Shown piece by piece: positions 14,816 to 22,992 of a stretch of 26,900 nt of DNA. The notes beneath the pieces are model-generated. The model worked only from the letters and a program-made list of their open reading frames with translations. It did no database searches and was not told the origin of the DNA. A program made the position numbers and the translations under genes. The DNA is from Patescibacteria group bacterium (GTDB lineage: Bacteria > Patescibacteriota > Saccharimonadia > CAILAD01 > BJGX01): assembly GCA_030917065.1 (NCBI GenBank), contig JAUPVL010000016.1, positions 1-26,900 of the forward strand. The letters run 5' to 3'. The stretch's first letter is position 1; each line of letters starts with the position of its first letter.

Positions 14816-15478
14816 ATGACGCACGTGATACAAAAACAAATACTCGCCAGGCTTATATCTAGCCCATACCTGCGCTACAGCGAACTCAAACCACCCAACC
14901 TAGAAGGTAATCACTTCATGTATCATCTCAAGTCTCTGATGCACGAGGGCTTGGTGGTCAAAAACGAGCAGGGCCAGTATCTATTGAGTTCAAGTGGCAA
15001 GCTGTTGGCGGACAGCATGAGCTTACAAAACTATGCCCCGCGTACTCAGCCCAACATCGTGACTCTCATCACCTGTCAAAATACTAAAGGGCAATGGCTG
15101 GTCTATAAGCGCAAGCGCCAACCACTTATCAATCAAATAGGTTTTGTGTATGGGAAACTTCATGTTGGCGAGACTATCTCACAAGCTGCCAATCGTGAGC
15201 TCAAAGAAAAAACAGGTCTTGAGTGTGAGCTTACACATAGAGGGGACGGGTATATCACTATCTATGAAGGAAATGATATCGTGAGTCAGATCATGTTTCA
15301 TTTGTTTTATGGCAAAAACCCTTATGGAGAGATAACTATTACAAACAAACCTGGAGAGGCAAGTTGGGCTTGGAGAGACGAGCTCAAGTTTGAACCCTAC
15401 ATGGCTAGCGTAGATGATCTAGCGACTCTAATAGAAGGGTCCAAAGACCGATTCTTTGTAGAACTTGTTTATAAATAA
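14816..15478 (+). CDS. Winged-helix/Nudix domain protein, likely regulator
   Basis: This 220-residue protein has two parts. Residues 1-68 look like a winged helix (IQKQILARLISSPYLRYSEL, HLKSLMHEGLVV, YLLSSSGKLL). Residues 78-220 form a Nudix fold, with the Nudix box at 113-135 (GKLHVGE...RELKEKTGL). Canonical boxes read REUxEExGU; here the second Glu of the EE pair is Lys132, removing one likely Mg ligand. Nudix-HTH regulators such as NrtR bind nucleotide-like ligands, but with the opposite domain order. ATG 14816 is preferred to GTG 14795 because the promoter places the transcript start there. The triple boxes in front suggest autoregulation. Whether it hydrolyses or merely senses a nucleotide is unknown. 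Confidence 0.8.
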   Translation: MTHVIQKQILARLISSPYLRYSELKPPNLEGNHFMYHLKSLMHEGLVVKNEQGQYLLSSSGKLLADSMSLQNYAPRTQPNIVTLITCQNTKGQWLVYKRKRQPLINQIGFVYGKLHVGETISQAANRELKEKTGLECELTHRGDGYITIYEGNDIVSQIMFHLFYGKNPYGEITITNKPGEASWAWRDELKFEPYMASVDDLATLIEGSKDRFFVELVYK

Positions 15479-15483
15479 AATAG

Positions 15484-15506
15484 CCCGACCCTATTGTTGG
15501 GTCGGG
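15484..15506. terminator. Convergent terminator hairpin
   Basis: CCCGACCC and GGGTCGGG pair perfectly around TATTGTT. On the minus strand it is followed by a T-rich tract (CTATTTTATTT), so it suits the minus-strand gene best; it also lies six bases after the Nudix stop. The minus-strand gene's stop codon (15491-15493) lies at the edge of the loop, so coding and terminator sequences overlap. Confidence 0.75.
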
Positions 15507-15787
15507 ACTTGGGTTGTGACGGCTTGGCAGCGAATATTCATAGTGAATTCATGTCTCGGTATGGTATCTATACCACTGTTGGTGCTTTGAACTTCCCAGT
15601 CAATAGACTCTACCAGGTATTTTCTACCGCCAGGACATGCTGCTTCGATAGTAATATTTTCGCCAACCTCAGGTAGGCGAGGCATGGCGCTTGCATCTTC
15701 GGTGAGTGTGAGCATGCCACCGCTACCTCCAACAGTAGCGTAATGGATTTTTACCTTCATAGGTAAAGCTCTTTTTGTCGGAAGCAT
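15491..15787 (-). CDS. Hypothetical protein, beta-rich
   Basis: This 98-residue protein is predicted soluble and mostly beta strand, with a Gly-rich turn (VGGSGGM), PEVGENITIEAACPGGRKYLVESIDWEV and a C-terminal FTMNIRCQAV strand. I do not recognise the family. The frame starts at ATG 15787; a second ATG ten codons in (15760) is possible. A TATAAT on the minus strand (15798-15803) lies ten bases before the first ATG, implying a very short leader. It converges on the Nudix gene and ends inside the shared terminator hairpin. A 60-codon plus-strand frame across the same DNA lacks ribosome-site support and was not called. Confidence 0.6.
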   Translation of the reverse strand: MLPTKRALPMKVKIHYATVGGSGGMLTLTEDASAMPRLPEVGENITIEAACPGGRKYLVESIDWEVQSTNSGIDTIPRHEFTMNIRCQAVTTQVPTQQ

Positions 15788-15848
15788 ATTTAAAAAGATT
15801 ATATGGGCTGTATCTCAATCTAGAAGCTCAAGGGCGATGCTATGATTC

Positions 15849-15877
15849 TTGAAATTATCCTTGCAATCTGCTAGAAT
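15849..15877 (+). promoter_or_regulatory. Predicted promoter of fusA
   Basis: TTGAAA (15849-15854) and TAGAAT (15872-15877) are separated by 17 bases. The start would be near 15884, giving a leader of about 70 bases. This supports fusA being uncoupled from rpsLG. Confidence 0.65.
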
Positions 15878-15953
15878 AGTTTAGAAATGGCCTTTAAGTG
15901 GCACTTTTTTACGTAAACTAATTGAATACAAGTATAGGAGATAAATCAAGTAA

Positions 15954-18074
15954 ATGGCTCGAGATTATAGTCTAGAAGACACTAGAAACATTGGAATTAT
16001 TGCTCATATAGATGCAGGCAAAACAACCGTAACAGAAGCAGTACTGTATCGTACTGGTAAGGTACACAAGATCGGTGAAGTGCATGAAGGTGAAGCTACC
16101 ATGGATTGGATGGAGCAAGAGCGCGAACGTGGTATTACTATCACTAGTGCTGCTACAACTTGTTTTTGGAACAAGAAAAGGATAAACATCATCGATACAC
16201 CCGGACACATCGACTTCACAGTAGAAGTAGAACGTAGTCTACGTGTGCTTGACGGTGCGGTAACTGTATTTGACGGCAAGATGGGTGTGGAACCACAATC
16301 AGAGACCGTATGGCGTCAGGCCGACAAGTATGGCGTGCCTAGGATTTGTTTTATCAACAAGATCAATCAAACTGGTGGCGATTTTTATAAAAGTCTCGAG
16401 TCTATTCACGAACGCTTGACCAAACATGCATACCCTATTCATTTGCCAATCGGATTTGAACAAGAAATCAATGGTGTCGTAGACCTTATCGCCATGAAAG
16501 CCTACACCTACAAAGACTATACCGACAAAGAGTTGGTAGAATCTGATATACCAGAAGATATGCTTGAAAAAGCTACCAATTATCGTCATCATCTTATTGA
16601 AGCAGCAGTAGAGTCAGACGACACTATCATGGAGAAATATCTAGAAGGCAAGGAGCTTACAGAAGATGAGATCAAGCTGGTGATTCGTAAATCTGTGTTG
16701 CGAGGAGACTTTTTCATAGTATCTGGCGGAGATGGCCGGGGTGTGTTGGTAGAGAAACTGCTTGATATTGTTACCGAATACTTGCCAAGCCCACTCGATA
16801 TCACTCCTCCTGTAGCTATTGATAGCAAGACTGGTGAAGAAAAGGTATTGGAAGTGACAGACGAAGCTCCATTCGCTGCGCTCGCTTTCAAGATTGCTAC
16901 CGACCCATTTGTAGGTAAGCTAGCTTTCTTTAGGGTGTACTCTGGTACTATCAAATCTGGTAGTTATGTGCTCAATGCTAGTACAGGAGAAAAAGAACGT
17001 ATTGGTCGAATAGTGCGTATGCACGCCAATGATCGGGAAGAAGTATCAGAAGTTTATGCCGGAGAGATTGCTGCTGCAGTAGGTCTCAAGGCTACAATCA
17101 CTGGTCACACTCTAAGTGACGTGGCTAAGCCAGTGGTATTAGAGAGCATTACCTTCCCAGAACCAGTTATTAGTATTGCTATCGAGCCCAAAACCAAAGC
17201 TGATCAAGAGAAGATGAGTATAGCGCTATCTCGACTTGCTGAAGAAGATCCTACCTTTAGAGTGCATACCGACGAGGACTCAGGCCAAACCATCATAGAT
17301 GGTATGGGTGAGCTACATCTTGAAGTAATCGTGGATCGCATGAAACGAGAGTTCAAGGTTGAGGCCAATGTAGGTCGACCTCAAGTAGCCTATCGTGAAA
17401 CTATCAAGGGTAGTACACAGGTTGAATCTAAATTTATCAGACAATCTGGTGGTAGGGGTCAGTATGGTCACGTATGGCTAGAGTTGAGTCCATTGGTCAA
17501 AACCGAAGAGGATGACAAGACCAAAATATTCGAATTTGAAAATGCTATTGTCGGTGGCGCTATTCCTAGAGAGTTTATCAATCCAGTAGAAGCCGGTATC
17601 AAGGAGGCCATGGCCAACGGCGTAATAGCCGGTTACCCAGTGGTAGATGTACACGCCAAACTCTATGATGGCAGTTATCACGAAGTGGATAGTAGTGAGC
17701 TTGCCTTCAAGATAGCCGGATCAATGGCTTTTCAGGACGGTGTCAAAAAAGCTCAACCTGTTATACTTGAGCCTATTATGAAGGTTGAGATAACTACCCC
17801 GGAAGACTTCATGGGTGATGTGATAGGTGATATCAATGCCAAACGCGGTAGGGTGGAAAACATGGAAGACCGTAGTGGCGTGAAGGTGATACAGTCATTC
17901 ATACCTCTATCTGAGATGTTTGGATATGCTACAAGCCTTCGCTCTATGACTCAAGGACGTGCCAGCTACGCAATGGAGTTTGATCATTATGCCGATGTCC
18001 CGCACAATGTTGCTGAAGAGCTGATTGGTAAGTACTCAGCAGCTCGAGAATCCGGCGAAGCTAGCGCTCGTTAA
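15954..18074 (+). CDS. fusA: Elongation factor G with altered guanine-recognition motif
   Basis: EF-G is the translocase that moves tRNAs and mRNA through the ribosome using GTP. The 706-residue protein has all five domains, with G1 AHIDAGKTT (residues 17-25), switch II DTPGH (81-85), ATGRIERG-type domain II, and the C-terminal domains IV-V ([37 protein letters not shown]). The G4 motif, normally NKxD, reads NKIN (135-138), and the G5 region, normally GSAxKNKG, reads VSGGDGRG (256-263). Both loops contact the guanine base. GGAG lies 13 bases before the ATG, a long spacing. It is the only EF-G in the window and sits beside tuf, so it is presumably the housekeeping copy. Confidence 0.96.
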   Translation: MARDYSLEDTRNIGIIAHIDAGKTTVTEAVLYRTGKVHKIGEVHEGEATMDWMEQERERGITITSAATTCFWNKKRINIIDTPGHIDFTVEVERSLRVLDGAVTVFDGKMGVEPQSETVWRQADKYGVPRICFINKINQTGGDFYKSLESIHERLTKHAYPIHLPIGFEQEINGVVDLIAMKAYTYKDYTDKELVESDIPEDMLEKATNYRHHLIEAAVESDDTIMEKYLEGKELTEDEIKLVIRKSVLRGDFFIVSGGDGRGVLVEKLLDIVTEYLPSPLDITPPVAIDSKTGEEKVLEVTDEAPFAALAFKIATDPFVGKLAFFRVYSGTIKSGSYVLNASTGEKERIGRIVRMHANDREEVSEVYAGEIAAAVGLKATITGHTLSDVAKPVVLESITFPEPVISIAIEPKTKADQEKMSIALSRLAEEDPTFRVHTDEDSGQTIIDGMGELHLEVIVDRMKREFKVEANVGRPQVAYRETIKGSTQVESKFIRQSGGRGQYGHVWLELSPLVKTEEDDKTKIFEFENAIVGGAIPREFINPVEAGIKEAMANGVIAGYPVVDVHAKLYDGSYHEVDSSELAFKIAGSMAFQDGVKKAQPVILEPIMKVEITTPEDFMGDVIGDINAKRGRVENMEDRSGVKVIQSFIPLSEMFGYATSLRSMTQGRASYAMEFDHYADVPHNVAEELIGKYSAARESGEASAR

Positions 18075-18091
18075 ATCAATATAAAAACTTC

Positions 18092-18120
18092 TTTACAAAC
18101 TAAGCATTTTTGTTTATACT
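18092..18120 (+). promoter_or_regulatory. Predicted promoter of tuf
   Basis: TTTACA (18092-18097) and TATACT (18115-18120) are separated by 17 bases, each five of six to consensus. It gives tuf and rpsJ their own start near 18127, with a leader of about 80 bases. Confidence 0.7.
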
Positions 18121-18207
18121 AAGACCAAGCTATTCTAAGGCGATTTTTTATTGTCTAAAAATATATAGATTTATACCAAATAACAACAACGAAATAAGGA
18201 GAATTTA

Positions 18208-19392
18208 ATGGCCGAAACATATAAAAGAGAAAAACCACATGTAAACGTAGGTACTATGGGACACGTAGACCACGGTAAGACTACTCTTACTGCTGCTATT
18301 ACTGCAGTACTAGCTAAGAAACAACCAAGTGATATCAACAAGCCAATAGCATACGATCAAATCGATAATGCTCCAGAAGAAAAAGAACGTGGTATTACTA
18401 TCGCTAGCTCACACCAAGAATACGAAACAGAAAAGCGTCACTACGCTCACGTAGATATGCCAGGGCACGCCGACTATGTCAAAAACATGATTACTGGTGC
18501 CGCTCAAATAGACGGCGCAATACTAGTAGTAAGTGCTGCTGACGGTCCTATGCCTCAAACTCGCGAACACGTACTACTTGCCAAGCAAGTAGGTGTGCCA
18601 AAGATCTTGGTATTTATGAACAAGATGGATATGGCCGACCCAGAGCTAGCTGAGCTAGTAGAAGTAGAAATAAGAGAATTACTAGAAAAATACGAATTTG
18701 ACAAAGATGCTCCTATCATCAAAGGATCAGCCCTCAAGGCACTAGAAGGTGATGAAAAATCAGAAGAAGCTATACTAGAGCTTGTAAAAGCCATGGATGA
18801 CTACATCCCAGAGCCAAAACGCGAACTAGACAAGCCATTCTTGATGCCAATCGAAGACGTTTTCTCTATCAAAGGTCGTGGCACAGTAGCTACTGGACGT
18901 ATTGAGCAAGGTAAAGTCAATGTAAACGACGAAGTTGAAATAGTAGGTATCAAAGACACTACTAAGACAGTTGTGACTGGTGTAGAAATGTTCAAAAAAT
19001 TACTCGACGAAGGTCAAGCTGGCGACAACGTAGGTGTACTCTTAAGAGGTGTTGAGCGAACAGATATAGAAAGAGGACAAGTTCTCGCCAAGCCAGGTTC
19101 TATTACTCCTCACACTGAATTTGATTGTGAAGTATACGTACTCAAAAAAGAAGAAGGTGGACGACACACTCCATTCTTCAAAGGTTACAAACCACAATTC
19201 TACTTCCGCACTACTGATGTAACAGGTGAAGTTGAACTACCAGAAGGTACCGAAATGGTCATGCCTGGTGATAATGTAAGTGTAAAAGTAAAACTCCTTG
19301 CTCCGATCGCTATGGACGAAGGTCTTAGATTCGCAATTCGAGAAGGTGGCAAAACCGTAGGTGCTGGAGTAGTAACCAAAATTACTAAATAA
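18208..19392 (+). CDS. tuf: Elongation factor Tu
   Basis: EF-Tu delivers aminoacyl-tRNA to the ribosomal A site as a GTP complex. At 394 residues it is normal length. Motifs are G1 GHVDHGKTT, switch I region [13 protein letters not shown], switch [11 protein letters not shown] (Met replaces the usual Cys), a canonical G4 NKMD and G5 GSALKAL. The domain II-III signatures [23 protein letters not shown] and [15 protein letters not shown] are also present. AAGGAG lies six bases before the ATG. rpsJ follows five bases after the stop. Its intact NKMD makes the altered motif in the neighbouring EF-G stand out. Confidence 0.98.
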   Translation: MAETYKREKPHVNVGTMGHVDHGKTTLTAAITAVLAKKQPSDINKPIAYDQIDNAPEEKERGITIASSHQEYETEKRHYAHVDMPGHADYVKNMITGAAQIDGAILVVSAADGPMPQTREHVLLAKQVGVPKILVFMNKMDMADPELAELVEVEIRELLEKYEFDKDAPIIKGSALKALEGDEKSEEAILELVKAMDDYIPEPKRELDKPFLMPIEDVFSIKGRGTVATGRIEQGKVNVNDEVEIVGIKDTTKTVVTGVEMFKKLLDEGQAGDNVGVLLRGVERTDIERGQVLAKPGSITPHTEFDCEVYVLKKEEGGRHTPFFKGYKPQFYFRTTDVTGEVELPEGTEMVMPGDNVSVKVKLLAPIAMDEGLRFAIREGGKTVGAGVVTKITK

Positions 19393-19397
19393 CAAAA

Positions 19398-19718
19398 ATG
19401 CCCGAAAATACTACAAAACAGCGCATCCGAATAAAGCTCAAGGCTTATGACAACAAAGTCATCGACCAATCTGCCAAGCAGATTATAGATACCGCGATCC
19501 GTACCAACGCTCAGATAGCTGGTCCAGTACCACTACCTACCAACAAGCGTAAGTATACTGTCGTAAAGAGCCCGCATGTTTATAAGGACGCTCGTGAGCA
19601 GTTCGAGATGCGAACGCACAAACGCCTGATAGATATCACTGAACCGACTCCTAAGACTATCGACAATCTCATGAATCTTAGCCTGCCGGCCGGTGTAGAT
19701 ATAGAAATAAAGATGTAG
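19398..19718 (+). CDS. rpsJ: Small ribosomal subunit protein uS10
   Basis: S10 is a 30S head protein that also joins transcription antitermination as NusE. The 106-residue protein has [21 protein letters not shown], a [36 protein letters not shown] segment and the C-terminal [11 protein letters not shown]. It starts five bases after tuf without its own ribosome site, suggesting coupling. It is followed by a terminator, so here S10 belongs to the tuf transcript and not to the rplC-rplD unit that it usually heads. Confidence 0.96.
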   Translation: MPENTTKQRIRIKLKAYDNKVIDQSAKQIIDTAIRTNAQIAGPVPLPTNKRKYTVVKSPHVYKDAREQFEMRTHKRLIDITEPTPKTIDNLMNLSLPAGVDIEIKM

Positions 19719-19720
19719 TA

Positions 19721-19750
19721 TCAAAAAAGCCCCTAAACAGGGCTTTTTTG
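19721..19750 (+). terminator. Terminator after rpsJ
   Basis: CAAAAAAGCCC and GGGCTTTTTTG pair around CTAAACA, with a run of six T. The stem is symmetrical, so it could work in both directions. Confidence 0.9.
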
Positions 19751-19766
19751 ATATAGTATTGATACT

Positions 19767-20765
19767 ATGAAGCAACGCAAGATTGATCATATCAAATTGA
19801 GTCTAGATGATGATTCTCAGGCTCCTGTCGGCCCATTTGATAAATATCGATTGGAGTATCGAGCATTGCCCGAGATAAATCTTGACGATGTATCGACCGA
19901 AGTTAGCTTGCTAGGCAAGACTATTAGTCAGCCACTAATTATCGCATCTATGACAGGGGGCACAAAGTACGCTGCTACCATCAACAAAAATTTAGCTATA
20001 GCTGCCGAAAAGACCAATGTAGCTATAGGGGTGGGATCACAAAGAATTGCCTTGCGCGATAAGTCCGCAGTCAAGACCTTCGAGCTAGTTCGTGAGTATG
20101 CTCCCAGCACTGTAGTATTTGCCAATATGGGGGCCATACAGCTCAACAACAACAAAACAGTTCGGGACTATCAGGCTGTTGTAGACATGATAGGCGCTGA
20201 TGCACTATATCGACACATCAATCCTCTGCAGGAGGCCCTACAACCCAGTGGCGACACAAACTACGCTGACTTACTAAGCAAGATAGCTACATTGGTCAGC
20301 AAGCTCAGGGTTCCAGTCTATGTCAAAGAAGTAGGTAATGGTATAGACTCGATCAGCGCCAAGATGTTGATACAAGCTGGAGTAAGTGGTATTGATGTGG
20401 CTGGTGTGGGAGGTACTAGCTACAGCTGGATAGAAGGTAAGCGTGCCAAATCAGCCAACCTAGCAGAATGGTTTAAATCTGCTGGTGTAGAAACAGACCA
20501 ATCAATCATGGAGATATCAAATATCAAGAAAAATGTATCTTTGGTTGCAAGTGGGGGTATCAGGACTCCACTGGATGGACTCAAGGCCCATGCCCTAGGA
20601 GCGGATTATTATTCTATGGCCAGACCATTGCTACAAAAAGCTATTGTTTCCTCTGAAGAGACTATTCTATTCTTAGAAGAATTCCAAAGGGGTCTACAGG
20701 TGGCGTTATTTAGCTGTGGGTCGGGTGATTGGGATAGCGGCAAATCTATAAAACTCACAAAATAA
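19767..20765 (+). CDS. fni: Type 2 isopentenyl-diphosphate delta-isomerase (FMN-dependent)
   Basis: This enzyme interconverts isopentenyl and dimethylallyl diphosphate using reduced FMN, supplying precursors for undecaprenyl carriers and other isoprenoids. The 332-residue protein is a TIM barrel with IIASMTGGT (59-66), AIGVGSQR (86-93), a HINPLQEALQPSGD substrate-binding segment, GIDVAGVGGTSYSWIE and the FMN phosphate-binding ASGGIRTPLDGLKAHALGAD region. A TATAGT (19752-19757) just upstream would start transcription about three bases before the ATG; no ribosome site is seen. It sits alone between terminator and promoter, interrupting the S10 ribosomal gene order. The rest of the isoprenoid pathway is not in view. 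Confidence 0.93.
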   Translation: MKQRKIDHIKLSLDDDSQAPVGPFDKYRLEYRALPEINLDDVSTEVSLLGKTISQPLIIASMTGGTKYAATINKNLAIAAEKTNVAIGVGSQRIALRDKSAVKTFELVREYAPSTVVFANMGAIQLNNNKTVRDYQAVVDMIGADALYRHINPLQEALQPSGDTNYADLLSKIATLVSKLRVPVYVKEVGNGIDSISAKMLIQAGVSGIDVAGVGGTSYSWIEGKRAKSANLAEWFKSAGVETDQSIMEISNIKKNVSLVASGGIRTPLDGLKAHALGADYYSMARPLLQKAIVSSEETILFLEEFQRGLQVALFSCGSGDWDSGKSIKLTK

Positions 20766-20775
20766 CCATAACTAC

Positions 20776-20805
20776 TTGCGGATAAGTGTAGCAATAGTTT
20801 ACAAT
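20776..20805 (+). promoter_or_regulatory. Predicted promoter of the DUF4870-like gene
   Basis: TTGCGG (20776-20781) and TACAAT (20800-20805) are separated by 18 bases. The -35 is weak, the -10 good. The leader would be about 30 bases with AGGAG at 20831-20835. Confidence 0.5.
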
Positions 20806-20840
20806 GAATCCAAGTATACATAAAATTTAAAGGAGTAATC

Positions 20841-21212
20841 ATGCCGGAAGAAAAAAAACCAGCTCAAAATCAAACATCAAAATCAAGTAGCAATGACCCT
20901 ATAATGGGAGTACTAGCTTACTTAGGAATACTAGTTTTGATCCCTCTTCTAGCCGCCAAAGATTCTGAGTTTGCGCAGTATCACGCCAAACAAGGATTGA
21001 CCTTGTTTGTAGCAGAGATTGCACTATCAGTTCTATATTGGGTGGTAGGATTTATCGCAATCGTTACTTCAGGGTTTGGATTCTTGCTATTCCCACTACT
21101 AGGTTTGGTATGGGTAGGTCTAGTAGTCCTTTCCATTATAGGAATTGTAAATGTAGTCAACAAGAAGATGGTTCCTTTGCCAATCATCGGTGGCATCCAA
21201 TTGATGAAATAA
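20841..21212 (+). CDS. DUF4870-like small membrane protein
   Basis: This 123-residue protein has a polar, Lys/Gln/Ser-rich N-terminal tail (about 20 residues) followed by three hydrophobic segments, roughly residues 22-40, 53-79 and 80-105. The motif FAQYHAKQGLTLF between the first two is the hallmark of the DUF4870/Tic20-like family, whose role is not established. AGGAG stands five bases before the ATG. It is followed by a terminator, so it is probably transcribed alone from its own promoter. It is part of the block inserted between rpsJ and rplC. Confidence 0.8.
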   Translation: MPEEKKPAQNQTSKSSSNDPIMGVLAYLGILVLIPLLAAKDSEFAQYHAKQGLTLFVAEIALSVLYWVVGFIAIVTSGFGFLLFPLLGLVWVGLVVLSIIGIVNVVNKKMVPLPIIGGIQLMK

Positions 21213-21256
21213 GTTCGTTATTTATCACAAGGATAGCCTCAACGACGAATCATAAT

Positions 21257-21285
21257 AAAAATGCCCTATCACGGGGCATTTTTTG
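21257..21285 (+). terminator. Terminator after the DUF4870-like gene
   Basis: AAAATGCCC and GGGCATTTTTT pair around TATCACG, followed by a T run. Confidence 0.88.
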
Positions 21286-21318
21286 TATATTTAAAGTATT
21301 TATGCTTCAATATAAGTA

Positions 21319-21576
21319 ATGGTAAGACAAAAACAAAAAAACAAGCGGTTTTATGAATCTGATCTAGCATTTTTGATCAAGTCAGCCCTGTATCTGTTAT
21401 TGGGCACAGTTTGGGTCGCGTGGGGTGGTCATCGATGGTTCCCTATAGGAGTCGTTATAGGTTTTGGTCTTTCTAAAATAGAAGTATTACACATCAATCG
21501 CAAGATAGAATACGCGCTTTTGGTCGTCGGAGCATTATTTGGGCTTTATAGCCTAGGCATCACTATCTATTTCTGA
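21319..21576 (+). CDS. Small two-helix membrane protein, unknown
   Basis: This 85-residue protein has a strongly basic N-terminus (RQKQKNKR), two hydrophobic helices (about 18-50 and 64-84) and a short polar link (SKIEVLHINRK). The positive charge at the start suggests that the N-terminus stays in the cytoplasm. I recognise no family. No ribosome site precedes ATG 21319; TATAAG lies three bases before it, too close for a normal -10. It is kept as a gene because the frame fills the gap between a terminator and the rplC promoter and its composition is that of a membrane protein. Confidence 0.6.
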   Translation: MVRQKQKNKRFYESDLAFLIKSALYLLLGTVWVAWGGHRWFPIGVVIGFGLSKIEVLHINRKIEYALLVVGALFGLYSLGITIYF

Positions 21577-21585
21577 ACTAATAAG

Positions 21586-21615
21586 TTGACACAACAGGAG
21601 TGTATCTGATACACT
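21586..21615 (+). promoter_or_regulatory. Predicted promoter of the rplC ribosomal operon
   Basis: A perfect TTGACA (21586-21591) is followed after 18 bases by TACACT (21610-21615). It would yield a leader of about 110 bases in front of rplC. Confidence 0.6.
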
Positions 21616-21627
21616 AGTAGTCGACTT

Positions 21628-21705
21628 ATTACTTTACAAAAGTAATAGTTTATATCAACTGCAAAGCGTTTAGGTCTGAAAATACTCAGAAACCATACGA
21701 AATGC
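21628..21705 (+). promoter_or_regulatory. Folded leader of the rplC operon
   Basis: Two elements can fold. The first is TATTACTT/AAGTAATA around a five-base loop (about 21627-21647). The second is a stepped hairpin with GCGTTT (21666-21671) pairing AAATGC (21700-21705), GGT/ACC (21673-21675/21692-21694) and CTGA/TCAG (21676-21679/21686-21689). In E. coli the S10 operon leader is the target of L4 autoregulation; a similar role here is a guess. No T run follows the second hairpin. Confidence 0.45.
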
Positions 21706-21732
21706 AGATATTATTATTTTATAGCAATATTT

Positions 21733-22359
21733 ATGAAGGCATTACTAGCAACCAAATTAGGTATGACCCAGTTGTTCGACGAGAAAGGACGACAGAGTTC
21801 GGTTACATTGCTAGAGGCCAAAGATTGTGTTGTTACTCAAATCAAAGATATCTCTACTGATGGATACGAAGCCATCCAATTGGGAGTTGCAAGCTCCAAG
21901 AATATCGCCAAGCCACAAGCCGGACACCTCAAGAAGGCAAAGGCTAGTTCAAGATATCTCAAGGAATTTCGAGTAGAGCAAGAAGCAAGCGACACCGATG
22001 CTCAATCAAAGCTGAGCGTAGTAGATAAGATTAATACAGATAGATTTGAAATAGGTGATAAGGTTCGGGTGCAGGCAATCAGTAAAGGCAAAGGCTTTGC
22101 AGGAACTATCAAACGTCATAACTTTGCAAGAGGTCCAAAAACCCATGGTAGCCACAATTACCGTGCTCCTGGCTCAATCGGTGCCGGATATCCGCAACAC
22201 GTGTTCAAGGGTCAAAAAATGGCAGGACGTATGGGTACAGATACGGTAACAGTCAGAAATCTAGAAGTGATATATATAGATTCAAAAAATAATATTATTG
22301 GAATTAAAGGTGCTATTCCAGGTCCTAAAAAGGGGCTGGTACGCGTGCAGGGGATATAA
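21733..22359 (+). CDS. rplC: Large ribosomal subunit protein uL3
   Basis: L3 helps start 50S assembly and reaches toward the peptidyl transferase centre. The 208-residue protein has the conserved start MKALLATKLGMTQLFDEKGR and the loop region GKGFAGTIKRHNFARGPKTHGSHNYRAPGSIGAGYP. The C-terminal IKGAIPGPKKGLV is also typical. It is the first gene of the ribosomal unit here, although rpsJ normally precedes it. No Shine-Dalgarno is seen before ATG 21733, unlike most genes downstream. rplD begins three bases after its stop. Confidence 0.97.
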   Translation: MKALLATKLGMTQLFDEKGRQSSVTLLEAKDCVVTQIKDISTDGYEAIQLGVASSKNIAKPQAGHLKKAKASSRYLKEFRVEQEASDTDAQSKLSVVDKINTDRFEIGDKVRVQAISKGKGFAGTIKRHNFARGPKTHGSHNYRAPGSIGAGYPQHVFKGQKMAGRMGTDTVTVRNLEVIYIDSKNNIIGIKGAIPGPKKGLVRVQGI

Positions 22360-22362
22360 GAT

Positions 22363-22992
22363 ATGAAAGCAATCACCTATACACGTACCGGCAACAAATC
22401 AGCAGAAACAGCTCTCAACAAGTCCACCTTTGGCGTTGAAGTCAGTCACGAGCTGCTCAAGCAAGCCAGCGTAAGATCATTGTCAAACACAAGACATGCA
22501 GGTGCAAAAGTACTAACCCGAGCTGAAGTTCGTGGTGGTGGCAAAAAACCATGGCGACAAAAGGGAACTGGACGAGCAAGATTTGGTTCTACAAGAGTCA
22601 ATATATGGCGACACGGTGGAGTGGCCCACGGTCCAACTGGAAACGCCAACTTTACAAAGGATCTACCCAAGAATATGATAAAGGCCAGTATCCGCATGGC
22701 ATTGACCGAGCAAGCTGCAAATATTAAGATTATCGAAAAATTTTCAATAGAAAAGCCCAAGACGAAGTTGGCCGATAACCTGATAGCCAAACTTAGCACA
22801 GGAGACAATGTACTACTTGTTGGCTTCGATACTGATCCAGGGTTCAAGCGAGCTGTTAGTAACCTAGTAGGCGTAAGATACATCAGTTATACAAAACTAC
22901 AGTGTTATGACGTGCTGTGCGCAGACGATATTATTATAGAAAAAGAAGCCCTTAGCGCAATAGAAAAGTGGCTCGGAGGCACCAAGAAATGA
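22363..22992 (+). CDS. rplD: Large ribosomal subunit protein uL4
   Basis: L4 lines the peptide exit tunnel and, in some bacteria, represses its own operon. The 209-residue protein shows the tunnel-loop region TRAEVRGGGKKPWRQKGTGRARFGSTR and GGVAHGP, followed by the globular part with LLVGFDTD. Its last codons contain GGAGG, the ribosome site of rplW, and its TGA stop overlaps the rplW ATG, so the two are translationally coupled. Confidence 0.97.
   Translation: MKAITYTRTGNKSAETALNKSTFGVEVSHELLKQASVRSLSNTRHAGAKVLTRAEVRGGGKKPWRQKGTGRARFGSTRVNIWRHGGVAHGPTGNANFTKDLPKNMIKASIRMALTEQAANIKIIEKFSIEKPKTKLADNLIAKLSTGDNVLLVGFDTDPGFKRAVSNLVGVRYISYTKLQCYDVLCADDIIIEKEALSAIEKWLGGTKK

Noticed and set aside
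15494..15676. 60-codon plus-strand frame opposite the minus-strand 98-residue gene
   Set aside because: No ribosome site or promoter, and it starts inside a terminator hairpin; the minus-strand frame has a -10 box and ATG.
21038..21319. 93-codon plus-strand frame overlapping the DUF4870-like gene and its terminator
   Set aside because: It runs through a clear terminator and has no ribosome site; the DUF4870-like frame is the coding one.
22968..22988. GTG start seven codons upstream for rplW
   Set aside because: L23 proteins begin at the MNSVLLKP equivalent, and GGAGG is well placed for ATG 22989 but lies inside the longer version.
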